Shown in pieces: positions 14,563 to 22,601 of a stretch of DNA of 38,449 bases. Origin of the DNA: an uncultured Clostridia bacterium. GTDB lineage: Bacteria; Bacillota; Clostridia; Oscillospirales; JAAYOS01. The notes under the pieces are model-generated. The model ran no database searches, was not told where the DNA came from, and saw only the letters and a list, made by a program, of their open reading frames with translations. The DNA lies in assembly GCA_947630675.1 (NCBI GenBank), contig CANRIN010000014.1:1-38449 (forward strand), in the 5' to 3' direction. Each line of letters begins with the position of its first letter. Positions within the stretch are counted from its first letter, which is position 1. The position numbers and the translations under genes are program-made.

Positions 14563-15798
14563 TTGGCAAAAACCGAACACTGGGTCTGGCTTTCACTGAA
14601 GGATAAGCTCGGGGCGGCGCTCCGGGCCGAGCTGCTTCGGCGTTTTCGCTCCATGGATGCGCTCTACTATGCGGAGCGGGGCGAGCTTGAACGGCTCGGC
14701 ATACTCTCGGAGGAGAAGATACGGCAGCTGCTCGACAAGGATCTGGATAAGAGCAGACGCACGCTCGAGAAGTGCGACGCGGAGAATATACGAATAGTCA
14801 CGCTGCAGGATGCGGACTATCCAGAAATACTGCGCAATATCCCCGACCCTCCGGGAATACTCTACTACAAGGGTCACTCGCCCGCCCGCAAGGACGAGCT
14901 CGCGATAGCGATGGTGGGAACGCGGCGTCCCTCCGCCTACGGCATGGCTGCGGCGGAGCGGATAGCGCGCGGCATCGCGCGCGGAGGCGGCGAGATAATC
15001 AGCGGCATGGCGCGGGGACTGGACAGCGCCGCGCACCGCGGTGCGCTCTTCGAGAGGATGCCGACGACGGCAGTGCTCGGAGGCGGGGTGGACATCGTCT
15101 ATCCGCCGGAGAACCAACAGCTTTATGAGGACATAATAGCGGAGGGCACGGTGCTGAGCGAGTACGCGCCGGGCACGAAGCCGGAGGGACAGCACTTCCC
15201 GGAGCGGAACCGCATAATCAGCGGACTTGCGCAGGGCGTTGTCGTAGTCGAGGCGGGCGAGCACAGCGGCGCGCTGATAACCGCGCGCCGTGCCGACGAG
15301 CAGGGGCGCGACGTCTTTGCCGTCCCCGGCCCGATAGACTCGCAGCTGAGCGAGGGGACGAATATGCTCATACGCGACAAGTACGCCAAGCTCGTCACCT
15401 GCGCCGAGGACGTGCTTGTGGAGTACGAGTTCCTGTTCCCGGTGAAGCTGCACCGCGAGGAGAGGCGTGGAGAGCGGCGGCAGGACCGCCGGGGGCACGG
15501 AGATGCGTCCCCCGCACCGGAGCGGAAGAAGCCGCCGGAGAAGCCCGCGGCGAAGGAGCCGGAGAAGGGTGCGGGAGAGAAGAAACTGAATGAGAAGGTG
15601 CTTGCGGGGCTCAGCGAGGACAGACGGAACATACTGCTCCGGCTCGCGGACGGCCCGAAGTATATCGACGACATAGTGGACGCCACCGGCCTCAAGGCAA
15701 ACGTCGTCATAGCGGAGCTCACTATGATGACTATAGAGGGATTTGCGGCGGAGCTTGCCGGCGGACGGTACGCGCTCGGCGCGGCGCTTCTTGAATAA
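14563..15798 (+). CDS. dprA: DNA processing protein DprA (Smf)
   Basis: Binds incoming single-stranded DNA during natural transformation and loads RecA. 411 residues from the TTG start. An N-terminal helical (SAM-like) region (about 1-95) is followed by the extended Rossmann DprA core with MVGTRRPSAYG, SGMARGLDSAAH, LGGGVDIVYPPEN, FPERNRIISGLA and EAGEHSGALITA. A Lys/Glu/Pro-rich linker (about 305-345) leads to a C-terminal winged helix. Start choice: TTG 14563 follows GGAGGTGA (14550-14557), whose last bases are the stop of the previous gene. ATG 14533, 10 codons earlier, lacks such a site. No other competence gene is in the window. Confidence 0.93.
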   Translation: MAKTEHWVWLSLKDKLGAALRAELLRRFRSMDALYYAERGELERLGILSEEKIRQLLDKDLDKSRRTLEKCDAENIRIVTLQDADYPEILRNIPDPPGILYYKGHSPARKDELAIAMVGTRRPSAYGMAAAERIARGIARGGGEIISGMARGLDSAAHRGALFERMPTTAVLGGGVDIVYPPENQQLYEDIIAEGTVLSEYAPGTKPEGQHFPERNRIISGLAQGVVVVEAGEHSGALITARRADEQGRDVFAVPGPIDSQLSEGTNMLIRDKYAKLVTCAEDVLVEYEFLFPVKLHREERRGERRQDRRGHGDASPAPERKKPPEKPAAKEPEKGAGEKKLNEKVLAGLSEDRRNILLRLADGPKYIDDIVDATGLKANVVIAELTMMTIEGFAAELAGGRYALGAALLE

Positions 15799-15822
15799 TC
15801 AAAATCGAAACGGGAGAGAGCA

Positions 15823-18105
15823 ATGTCTGATCTTGTTATTGTGGAGTCGCTTGCCAAGGCCAAGACCATCGAAAAGTACCTCGGCAGGGGATACAAAGTA
15901 AAGGCGTCCATGGGACACCTGCGGGACCTGCCGAAGTCGAAGATGAGCATCGACTTTGAGCACGGCTTTGAACCGGACTACCAGCCCATAAAGGGCAAGG
16001 AGAATATCATAAGCGACCTCAGGAGCGAGGCAAAGAAGGCGGACAACATCTACCTCGCCACCGACCCGGACCGCGAGGGAGAGGCCATCTCGTGGCATCT
16101 GAAGGAGCTGCTCGGGATACCGGACGACCGCGTGCTCCGCGTCACCTTCAACGAAATATCCAAGAAGGTCGTCACCGAGGGAATAGCGCATCCGCGCGCG
16201 ATAGACCAGAACCTCGTCGACGCACAGCAGACGCGCCGCCTGCTCGACCGCATAGTTGGCTATCGCCTCTCGCCGCTGCTCTGGCGGAAGATACGCCGGG
16301 GACTTTCGGCGGGACGCGTGCAATCGGTCGTCACCCGCATGGTGGTAGACCGCGAGGAGGAGCGGCGCGCGTTCGTGCCGGAGGAGTACTGGAGCATCGA
16401 CGCGCTCCTGCGCCTCGACAGGACCCACAGCTTCACCGCCCGTTTTGTCGGCGACACGGACGGTAAAATAGACCTCACCTGCGAGGACGACGTGGATACC
16501 GTCCTCCGCGCGGTGGAGAACGCCGCGTGGAAGGTCGCGGCTATAAAGGACGGCACGAAGCACCGCAGCCCCGCGCCGCCGTTCAACACCTCTACGCTCC
16601 AGCAGGAGGCAAACCGCAAGCTCAACATGCAGGCACGCCGCACCATGTCCGTCGCGCAGCAGCTCTATGAAGGAGTCGAGATAGCGGGACAGGGCTCGGT
16701 CGGCCTCATTACCTATATGCGTACCGACTCGCTCCGCCTGTCGGACGACGCGGTGGCGGCGGCGCGCGGCCTCATAGCCTCGCGCTACGGACGTGAGTAC
16801 GTCCCGTCCGCGCCGAAGGTCTACCGCACCCGCTCCGGCGCGCAGGACGCGCACGAGGCCATACGCCCGACCGACGTGAACCTCACCCCGGAGGCGGTGC
16901 GCCAGTCGCTTACAAACGACCAGTACCGCCTGTATAAGATGATATGGAGCCGCTTCCTCGCCTGCCAGATGGAGAACGCGGTCTACGACACGCAGGCGGT
17001 GGACGTTGAGGCCGCGGGGTATATCTTCCGCGCGAACAGCCAGCGCGTCCGCTTTGCGGGCTTTACCGCGGTCTACGAGGAGGGGCGCGACGATCCCGAG
17101 GAGGAGCAGGCGGCGCGGCTCCCCGCGATGAAGCCCGAGCAGCCGCTCGAGCTCGGCGAGCTGAAGCCGGAGCAGCACTTCACCCAGCCGCCGGCGCGCT
17201 ACACCGAGGCCTCGCTGATAAAGGCAATGGAGGAGCGGGGAGTCGGCCGTCCGTCGACCTATGCGCCGTCGGTCTCTACGATAATCGACCGCGACTATGT
17301 CATAAAGGAGAACAGGAATCTTCGCCCGACGCCGCTCGGCGAGACCATAACGAACATGATGAAGGAGCACTTCACCGACATCATCGACGTTGAGTTTACT
17401 GCGAACATGGAGCGCACCCTCGACGGCATTGAGGAGGGCAAGAGCGCGTGGCGCGACGTCCTGTCGGACTTCTACGACGGGTTCGAGAAGGAGCTTGCCG
17501 ACGCGGAAAAGGCGCTCGAAAACGAGCGCATACGCGTGCCGGACGAGGAGAGCGACGAAATATGCGAGCTCTGCGGGCGGAGAATGGTCATAAAGAACGG
17601 ACGCTTTGGACGCTTTCTTGCCTGCCCGGGATACCCCGAGTGCAAGAACACAAAGCCGATAACCGAGCCGACGCCGGGCGTCTGCCCGAAGTGCGGCGGC
17701 AGGATACTCAAGAAGAAGTCGAGAAACAAGTACACCTACTACGGCTGCGAGCACTTCCCCGACTGCGACTTCATGACATGGGACGTGCCCACCGAGGAGA
17801 CCTGTCCGAGCTGCGGAGGGACCCTTTTCAAGCTGAGCGGGCGCGGACAGAGAAAGACGTTCTGCATCAACGAGAAGTGCGCCGAGTTCGTGCCGGAGGA
17901 CAAGAGAGGCTATCGCCGCCGCACGTCGTCCGAAGGGACGGAGCCGGCGGAGGCCGCGAAGGACGACAAGACCGCAAAGCGGAGCGCCAAGAGTACCAAG
18001 ACTGCGGCAAAGACCTCAAAGACCGCCGCAAAGAAGCCGGGGACGTCCGGCGCGAAGAGAACGTCGTCCGCGCGGCGCGGAGCGGGTAACGGCAATGAAG
18101 GTTAA
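15823..18105 (+). CDS. topA: DNA topoisomerase I
   Basis: Type IA topoisomerase that relaxes negative supercoils by single-strand passage; 760 residues. The Toprim domain holds the catalytic Glu in VIVESLAKAKTI and the acidic triad in DPDREGEA (about 85-93). The active-site tyrosine is Tyr298 in LITYMRTDS. Three C-terminal zinc-ribbon units follow (CELCG...CPGYPEC, CPKCGG...CEHFPDC, CPSCGG...CINEKC, about residues 580-690). A final tail of about 60 residues is rich in Lys, Ala, Thr and Ser, like histone H1 tails, and probably binds DNA. An oddity is Leu where almost all relatives have Pro (VESPAKAKT), beside the catalytic Glu. The 3' end overlaps trmFO by 11 bases. Confidence 0.96.
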   Translation: MSDLVIVESLAKAKTIEKYLGRGYKVKASMGHLRDLPKSKMSIDFEHGFEPDYQPIKGKENIISDLRSEAKKADNIYLATDPDREGEAISWHLKELLGIPDDRVLRVTFNEISKKVVTEGIAHPRAIDQNLVDAQQTRRLLDRIVGYRLSPLLWRKIRRGLSAGRVQSVVTRMVVDREEERRAFVPEEYWSIDALLRLDRTHSFTARFVGDTDGKIDLTCEDDVDTVLRAVENAAWKVAAIKDGTKHRSPAPPFNTSTLQQEANRKLNMQARRTMSVAQQLYEGVEIAGQGSVGLITYMRTDSLRLSDDAVAAARGLIASRYGREYVPSAPKVYRTRSGAQDAHEAIRPTDVNLTPEAVRQSLTNDQYRLYKMIWSRFLACQMENAVYDTQAVDVEAAGYIFRANSQRVRFAGFTAVYEEGRDDPEEEQAARLPAMKPEQPLELGELKPEQHFTQPPARYTEASLIKAMEERGVGRPSTYAPSVSTIIDRDYVIKENRNLRPTPLGETITNMMKEHFTDIIDVEFTANMERTLDGIEEGKSAWRDVLSDFYDGFEKELADAEKALENERIRVPDEESDEICELCGRRMVIKNGRFGRFLACPGYPECKNTKPITEPTPGVCPKCGGRILKKKSRNKYTYYGCEHFPDCDFMTWDVPTEETCPSCGGTLFKLSGRGQRKTFCINEKCAEFVPEDKRGYRRRTSSEGTEPAEAAKDDKTAKRSAKSTKTAAKTSKTAAKKPGTSGAKRTSSARRGAGNGNEG

Positions 18106-19426
18106 GGTCGTCGGGGCCGGCCTCGCGGGGAGCGAGGCTGCGTGGCAGCTCGCGAGGCAGGGCATAGACGTCGAGCTCGTCGAGATGAAGCCGAAGAAGC
18201 GCACCCCCGCGCACTCGAGCGACCTGTTCGGGGAGCTCGTCTGTTCGAACAGCCTTCGGGGGGCGGGGCTTGAGAACGCCCCGGGGCTTCTCAAGCAGGA
18301 GCTCAGGATGTTCGGCTCGCTCATAATGACGTCGGCGGACGAGAACCGCGTCGAGGCGGGCGGCGCGCTCGCTGTCGACCGCGAGGGGTTTGCCCGCGGG
18401 ATAACCGGGCGGCTGCGGAGCCACCCGAGGATAACGATAGTTGAGGACGAGGTGACGGAGATCCCGGAGGGGAACGTGATAGTCGCCACCGGCCCGCTCA
18501 CGAGCGACCCGCTCGCGGACGCCATCGGACGGTTCTTCGGAGAGGGGAGCGCGCTCAGCTTCTATGACGCCGCCGCGCCGATAGTCACCTTCGAGAGCGT
18601 GGACATGTCGCGGGCGTTCTTTGCCTCGCGCTACGACAAGGGCGGCGCGGACTACATCAACTGCCCGATGGATAAGGAGACCTACACGGCCTTCCGCGCG
18701 GAGCTTGCGATGGCACGGGAGGCGGAGGTGCACGGCTTTGAGGACGGAAAGGTGTTCGAGGGCTGTATGCCGGTGGAGGTCATGGCGCGCCGGGGCGAGG
18801 ACACGCTCCGCTTCGGACCGCTCAAGCCGAGGGGAATATTTGACCCCGAGACCGGGAAAAGCCCCTACGCAGTCGTACAACTCAGGCGGGACAACCGCGA
18901 GGGGACGCTCTACAACATGGTGGGTTTTCAGACGCACCTCGCCCACCCGGAGCAGAAGCGTGTGTTCTCGATGATACCCGCGCTGGAACACGCAAGCTTC
19001 GTGAGGTACGGGGTGATGCACCGCAACACCTACCTCGACTCGCCGAGGCTGCTCGACCGCTTCTACCGCGCGCGGAAGGACCCGCGCGTCGTGTTCGCGG
19101 GACAGATGACAGGCGTCGAGGGATACATAGAAAGCTGCGCATCCGGTCTGTACGCCGCGATAAACCTCGGACTGCGGCTGCGAGGACGCGCGCCGCTCGA
19201 GCTCGGGAATTTCAGCGCGATAGGCGCGCTCGCGGAATACATAAGCGGCGGCGCGGAGAGCGGCGACTTTCAGCCGATGAACGTCAACTTCGGCATAATG
19301 CAGCCGTGGGACGGCGGGAAAATGAAAAAACGCGACCGTTACCGCGCGATAAGCGAGCGGTCGCTTGAAAGGCTTGCGGAAATCTTGAAGGAACGGAAGG
19401 GGGATCTCGATGAAGATAATCATTGA
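18095..19426 (+). CDS. trmFO: Methylenetetrahydrofolate-tRNA-(uracil-5-)-methyltransferase TrmFO
   Basis: Makes 5-methyluridine at position 54 of tRNA using methylenetetrahydrofolate and FADH2. 443 residues, usual length. The N-terminal FAD Rossmann motif is VVGAGLAGSEAAW (about 4-16). The two cysteines used in catalysis by this family appear in ELVCSNSLRG (about 50) and FEGCMPVEV (about 225). The late GQMTGVEGYIESCASG segment is typical of the GidA/TrmFO family, and the end PMNVNFGIMQPW is characteristic of TrmFO. ATG 18095 lies inside the end of topA. The 3' end overlaps plsX by 17 bases. topA-trmFO adjacency is common in Bacillota. Confidence 0.97.
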   Translation: MKVKVVGAGLAGSEAAWQLARQGIDVELVEMKPKKRTPAHSSDLFGELVCSNSLRGAGLENAPGLLKQELRMFGSLIMTSADENRVEAGGALAVDREGFARGITGRLRSHPRITIVEDEVTEIPEGNVIVATGPLTSDPLADAIGRFFGEGSALSFYDAAAPIVTFESVDMSRAFFASRYDKGGADYINCPMDKETYTAFRAELAMAREAEVHGFEDGKVFEGCMPVEVMARRGEDTLRFGPLKPRGIFDPETGKSPYAVVQLRRDNREGTLYNMVGFQTHLAHPEQKRVFSMIPALEHASFVRYGVMHRNTYLDSPRLLDRFYRARKDPRVVFAGQMTGVEGYIESCASGLYAAINLGLRLRGRAPLELGNFSAIGALAEYISGGAESGDFQPMNVNFGIMQPWDGGKMKKRDRYRAISERSLERLAEILKERKGDLDEDNH

Positions 19427-20441
19427 CGCCATGGGCGGCGACAACGCGCCGCAGGCTCCGGTACTCGGAGCGCTGAAGGCAAGGGAGCAGTTCGGCGTAG
19501 ACGTCTGCCTCGTCGGGCGGATAACTGACATGCTCGGCGTGCTCAAGGAGGCGGGCATAGGCGACCTGCCGCAGGGCGTGGAGCTGCGGGACGCGCCGGA
19601 GGTCGTGGAGATGTGCGACGACCCGTCAAAGGTCGTCCGCACGAAGAAAAACTCATCGATGGTCGTGGGGCTCAATATGCTGACGGAGGGGTACGGCGAC
19701 GCGTTCGCGTCCGCCGGCTCGACCGGCGCGCTCCTCACCGCCGCGACGCTCGTGGCAAAGCGGGTGCGCGGCATCCGCCGCGCCGCGCTCGGCTCGCTCG
19801 TGCCGACGGCTAAGGGAAAGGCGCTGCTTATCGACTGCGGCGCGAACCTCGAATGTACGCCGGAGTATCTGCTTCAGTTTGCGTATATGGGCAGCTACTA
19901 CATGGACAGAATGATGGATGTCAAAAACCCGACTGTCGGCATACTCAACATCGGCGCGGAGCCGACGAAGGGGCGCGTTCTCCAGGTCGAGACCTACAAG
20001 GTCCTCGAGGCGGAGAAGGCCGCGGGACGGCTTAACTTCATCGGCAACGTCGAGAGCCGCGAGGTAATGTCGGGCGACTGCGACATCATAGTCTGCGACG
20101 GCTACTCGGGAAACATCCTCCTGAAGGGGATAGAGGGCGTGGGCGTGTTCTTTAAGAACGCGCTGAAGGACATCTTCTACAAGAGCCTCCGCACGAAGCT
20201 GGGCGCGCTCATGGTAAAGGACGGCATCGACGATCTCAAGAACATGATGGACTACAACTCCGTCGGCGGCGCGCCGCTGCTCGGCATCTCGCTTCCCGTG
20301 TACAAGATACACGGCTCTGCGGGCGCGCAGGCGGTCACGAGCGCGATAGGCGGCGTGAAGAAGTATGTCGAGAGCGGCATAATAGAGGAGATAGCGAAAA
20401 ACATCGAACACATGCGCCTGGAGCCGGCCCCCGGAAAATAG
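19410..20441 (+). CDS. plsX: Phosphate acyltransferase PlsX
   Basis: Converts acyl-ACP to acyl-phosphate, the first step of phosphatidic acid synthesis by the PlsX/PlsY route, at the membrane surface. 343 residues. Family hallmarks are DAMGGDNAP at the start, SAGSTGALL, LIDCGAN and CDGYSGNILLKGIEG. Ribosome binding site GAAGGGGG lies inside trmFO just before ATG 19410. No fapR gene precedes it, which differs from Bacillus. acpP follows with its own promoter, so acyl carrier protein, which is needed in large amounts, can be made independently of the long upstream operon. Confidence 0.96.
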   Translation: MKIIIDAMGGDNAPQAPVLGALKAREQFGVDVCLVGRITDMLGVLKEAGIGDLPQGVELRDAPEVVEMCDDPSKVVRTKKNSSMVVGLNMLTEGYGDAFASAGSTGALLTAATLVAKRVRGIRRAALGSLVPTAKGKALLIDCGANLECTPEYLLQFAYMGSYYMDRMMDVKNPTVGILNIGAEPTKGRVLQVETYKVLEAEKAAGRLNFIGNVESREVMSGDCDIIVCDGYSGNILLKGIEGVGVFFKNALKDIFYKSLRTKLGALMVKDGIDDLKNMMDYNSVGGAPLLGISLPVYKIHGSAGAQAVTSAIGGVKKYVESGIIEEIAKNIEHMRLEPAPGK

Positions 20442-20452
20442 TGAAAAAGGGG

Positions 20453-20481
20453 TTGACAATCGGGCAAAATATGAATATCAT
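20453..20481 (+). promoter_or_regulatory. Internal sigma-A promoter for acpP (and downstream genes)
   Basis: TTGACA (20453-20458), 17 bases, TATCAT (20476-20481). Eleven of twelve hexamer bases match the consensus. It lies 12 bases after the plsX stop and gives a leader of about 48 bases. No FapR-like operator palindrome was seen. Confidence 0.85.
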
Positions 20482-20535
20482 CATTCTAGAGGAATGCGTT
20501 ATGCCTTCCGAGACGGATCAGAGGAGGTGAACAGC

Positions 20536-20775
20536 ATGGACACGGAGATTTTTGAGAAGATAAGAGTAATAGTGGCAGAGCAGTTTGGCGTAGACCCGGA
20601 GAAAATAACACCGGCTACCAATTTTGAGGATAACCTGAGTGCCGACTCGCTTGACCTGGTTGACCTCACGATGTCGCTTGAAGCGGAGTTCGATCTCGGC
20701 GATCTTGAGGACGAGGCACTGGAAAACCTTCGCACGGTCGGAGACGTCGTAAACCTGATCGCATCGAAGCAGTGA
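20536..20775 (+). CDS. acpP: Acyl carrier protein
   Basis: Carrier of growing fatty acyl chains; 79 residues, acidic, four-helix fold. The phosphopantetheine attachment serine is in LSADSLDLVDL (about residues 34-44; ADSLDL replaces the more usual GADSLD). Start choice: ATG 20536 sits 5 bases after a near-perfect AGGAGGTGA (20522-20530). An in-frame ATG at 20494 would add 14 residues and lacks a site. Its own promoter and a downstream hairpin suggest a separately regulated, abundant transcript inside the plsX-rnc cluster. Confidence 0.97.
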   Translation: MDTEIFEKIRVIVAEQFGVDPEKITPATNFEDNLSADSLDLVDLTMSLEAEFDLGDLEDEALENLRTVGDVVNLIASKQ

Positions 20776-20777
20776 GC

Positions 20778-20816
20778 AAAGCTGCCCTCGCCTGCGGCGG
20801 GGGCAGCTTTATATTT
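20778..20816 (+). terminator. Probable (partly leaky) terminator after acpP
   Basis: Stem AAAGCTGCCC (20778-20787) with GGGCAGCTTT (20801-20810), followed by ATATTT. The T tract is weak, which fits partial read-through to rnc, since no separate rnc promoter was found. The motif CGCCTGCGGCGG in the loop region (20789-20800) is repeated at 20819-20830. Confidence 0.65.
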
Positions 20817-20874
20817 GCCGCCTGCGGCGGAGCGCCGGGAGATTTTACGGTTTGAGTATCTGAAAGGGATTTCT

Positions 20875-21561
20875 GTGAACGGGAATATTGAAAGTTACGA
20901 AAAGATAATTGGCTACGTCTTTAAGGACAAGTCGCTTGTTGAGACCGCGCTCACGCACAGCTCGTACACAAACGAGCACCGCGAGGGCGGCGGAGAGGAC
21001 TATGAACGCTTTGAGTTCCTCGGCGACAGCATCCTCGGCTTCTTCACGGCGGAGTATCTCTTCGGAGAGTGCCGCGACGCTGAGGGAGAGCTTACGCGCA
21101 TGCGCGCGGCGCTCGTATGCGAGGAGAGCCTCGCCTCGGTGGCAGAGGAGCTGCATATCGGGGACCACCTGCGTATCGGGAGAGGCGAGGAGGCGAGCGG
21201 AGGCAGAAAGCGCCGCTCTGTCCGCGCCGACGTTGTGGAGGCGACGCTGTGCGCCATCTACCTCGACGGCGGCGAGGAGCCGGCGCGCGAATTCGTGCGC
21301 CGCTTTATACTGACGCCCGAACGGGTCGCGGCGTCCTCGCGGACCGAGGACTACAAGACGGTGCTTCAGGAGTTCGTGCAGCGCGACCGCGCGTCGGTGC
21401 TCAGCTACCGGCTCGTGGGAGAGTCAGGTCCGGACCACAGCAAGCGCTTCGAGTCGGAGGCGGTAGTCAACGGCGAGGTCGTGGGGCGGGGCGTCGGCAG
21501 CTCGAAGAAGAAGGCGGAGCAGGCGGCGGCACAGGACGCGTGCAGGCGTCTCGGCGTATGA
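20875..21561 (+). CDS. rnc: Ribonuclease III
   Basis: Double-strand-specific endoribonuclease for rRNA precursor and mRNA processing. 228 residues. The signature ERFEFLGDSILGF (about 44-56) and the second acidic pair in RADVVEATLCAIYLDGG give the four metal-binding acidic residues. A C-terminal double-strand RNA-binding domain (about 155-226) ends with GSSKKKAEQAAAQDA. Start choice: the frame is open from 20815, but that region is the terminator tail. GTG 20875 follows AAAGGGA by about 7 bases and gives the normal N-terminus. The gene ends in an ATGA overlap with the next gene. Confidence 0.95.
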   Translation: MNGNIESYEKIIGYVFKDKSLVETALTHSSYTNEHREGGGEDYERFEFLGDSILGFFTAEYLFGECRDAEGELTRMRAALVCEESLASVAEELHIGDHLRIGRGEEASGGRKRRSVRADVVEATLCAIYLDGGEEPAREFVRRFILTPERVAASSRTEDYKTVLQEFVQRDRASVLSYRLVGESGPDHSKRFESEAVVNGEVVGRGVGSSKKKAEQAAAQDACRRLGV

Positions 21562-22550
21562 GAGCGAGAAGAAGCATCATCCCGGTGTTCGTGCCGCATC
21601 TGGGCTGCCCGCGCAACTGCGTCTTCTGCAACCAGCGCTCGATAGCGTCCCCGCACGAGCCGACGGCGGAGGAGGTATCCCTCGAGATAGAGTCCGCGCT
21701 CGCACGCTCCGGGGACGGAGCGGAGCTCGCGTTCTACGGCGGCAGCTTTACCGCCATAGAGCGGGAGAAGCGGCTTGCGTACCTCGGGGCGGCTCAGCCG
21801 TTCCTCCGGGACGGACGGCTTTCCGCGATACGCGTGTCCACGCGCCCGGATGCGATAGACGCCGAAATAATGGACGAGCTGCACCGCTGCGGCGTGGAGA
21901 CAGTGGAGCTCGGCGCACAGTCCACCGACGACCGGGTGCTGGAGCTCTCGGAGAGAGGACACACCCGCGAGGACATCGCGCGCGCGAGCGAGCTGCTGAG
22001 GCGGGACGGCTTTACGCTCGGCCTTCAGATGATGATAGGCCTCCCCGGAGAGAGGCCGGACGGACATATCGCGACGGCGCACGACCTCGTGCGCTTCGGC
22101 GCGGACTTCGTCCGGGTCTACCCGACGGTCGTAGTAAAGAACACGGCGCTTGAGGATATGTGGCGCGCGGGACTCTATACCGCGCTCACGCCTGAGCAGG
22201 CGGCGGAGCTCTCCGCCGACGTGCTCGAGATATTCGAGGAGGCCGGAGTGCCGGTCATCCGCCTCGGGCTGAACCCCACGGAGGAGCTGCGCGGCGAGGT
22301 CGCCGCCGGCGCGTACCATCCGGCGCTCGGGGACATGGCGCGCGGCGTTCTCATGCGCCGCCGTGCGGAGCAGGTGCTTCCGCCGTACCGCCATGCAAAG
22401 GAGGCGGCGCTTTTTGTCGCGCGCGGAAGGATCTCGACCATGACGGGACAGCACAGAAGAAATCTGGAGCTTCTGGAAAAAGAATTTGACATAGGACGGC
22501 TCAAAGTCATCGAACGGGACACACTCGAAGGCTTTGAGGTGGTTATATGA
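21558..22550 (+). CDS. Elp3-like radical SAM protein lacking the acetyltransferase domain
   Basis: Radical SAM enzyme of 330 residues related to the radical SAM half of Elp3 (COG1243-type). The iron-sulfur motif is CPRNCVFC (C-x3-C-x2-C, about residues 17-24), followed by LAFYGGSFTAIE, VSTRPDAID, VELGAQSTDD and LQMMIGLPGE, all typical of this group. Eukaryotic and archaeal Elp3 carry a C-terminal GNAT domain for tRNA wobble-uridine modification; this protein ends before one would fit. The substrate is unknown. It overlaps rnc by four bases (ATGA) and precedes smc, an arrangement seen in many Clostridia. Confidence 0.88.
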   Translation: MRARRSIIPVFVPHLGCPRNCVFCNQRSIASPHEPTAEEVSLEIESALARSGDGAELAFYGGSFTAIEREKRLAYLGAAQPFLRDGRLSAIRVSTRPDAIDAEIMDELHRCGVETVELGAQSTDDRVLELSERGHTREDIARASELLRRDGFTLGLQMMIGLPGERPDGHIATAHDLVRFGADFVRVYPTVVVKNTALEDMWRAGLYTALTPEQAAELSADVLEIFEEAGVPVIRLGLNPTEELRGEVAAGAYHPALGDMARGVLMRRRAEQVLPPYRHAKEAALFVARGRISTMTGQHRRNLELLEKEFDIGRLKVIERDTLEGFEVVI

Positions 22551-22601
22551 CAATATCCTACCCGCGCGGCGGTGCCCGGCGGGAGAAATGAGGAGAAAAG
22601 T

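Noticed and set aside
20845..21168. Minus-strand frame opposite the start of rnc
   Set aside because: Shadow of RNase III, with no signal of its own.
22561..22587. GC-rich inverted repeat before smc as a terminator
   Set aside because: Only a 5-bp stem with a long loop and no T tract; unlikely to terminate.
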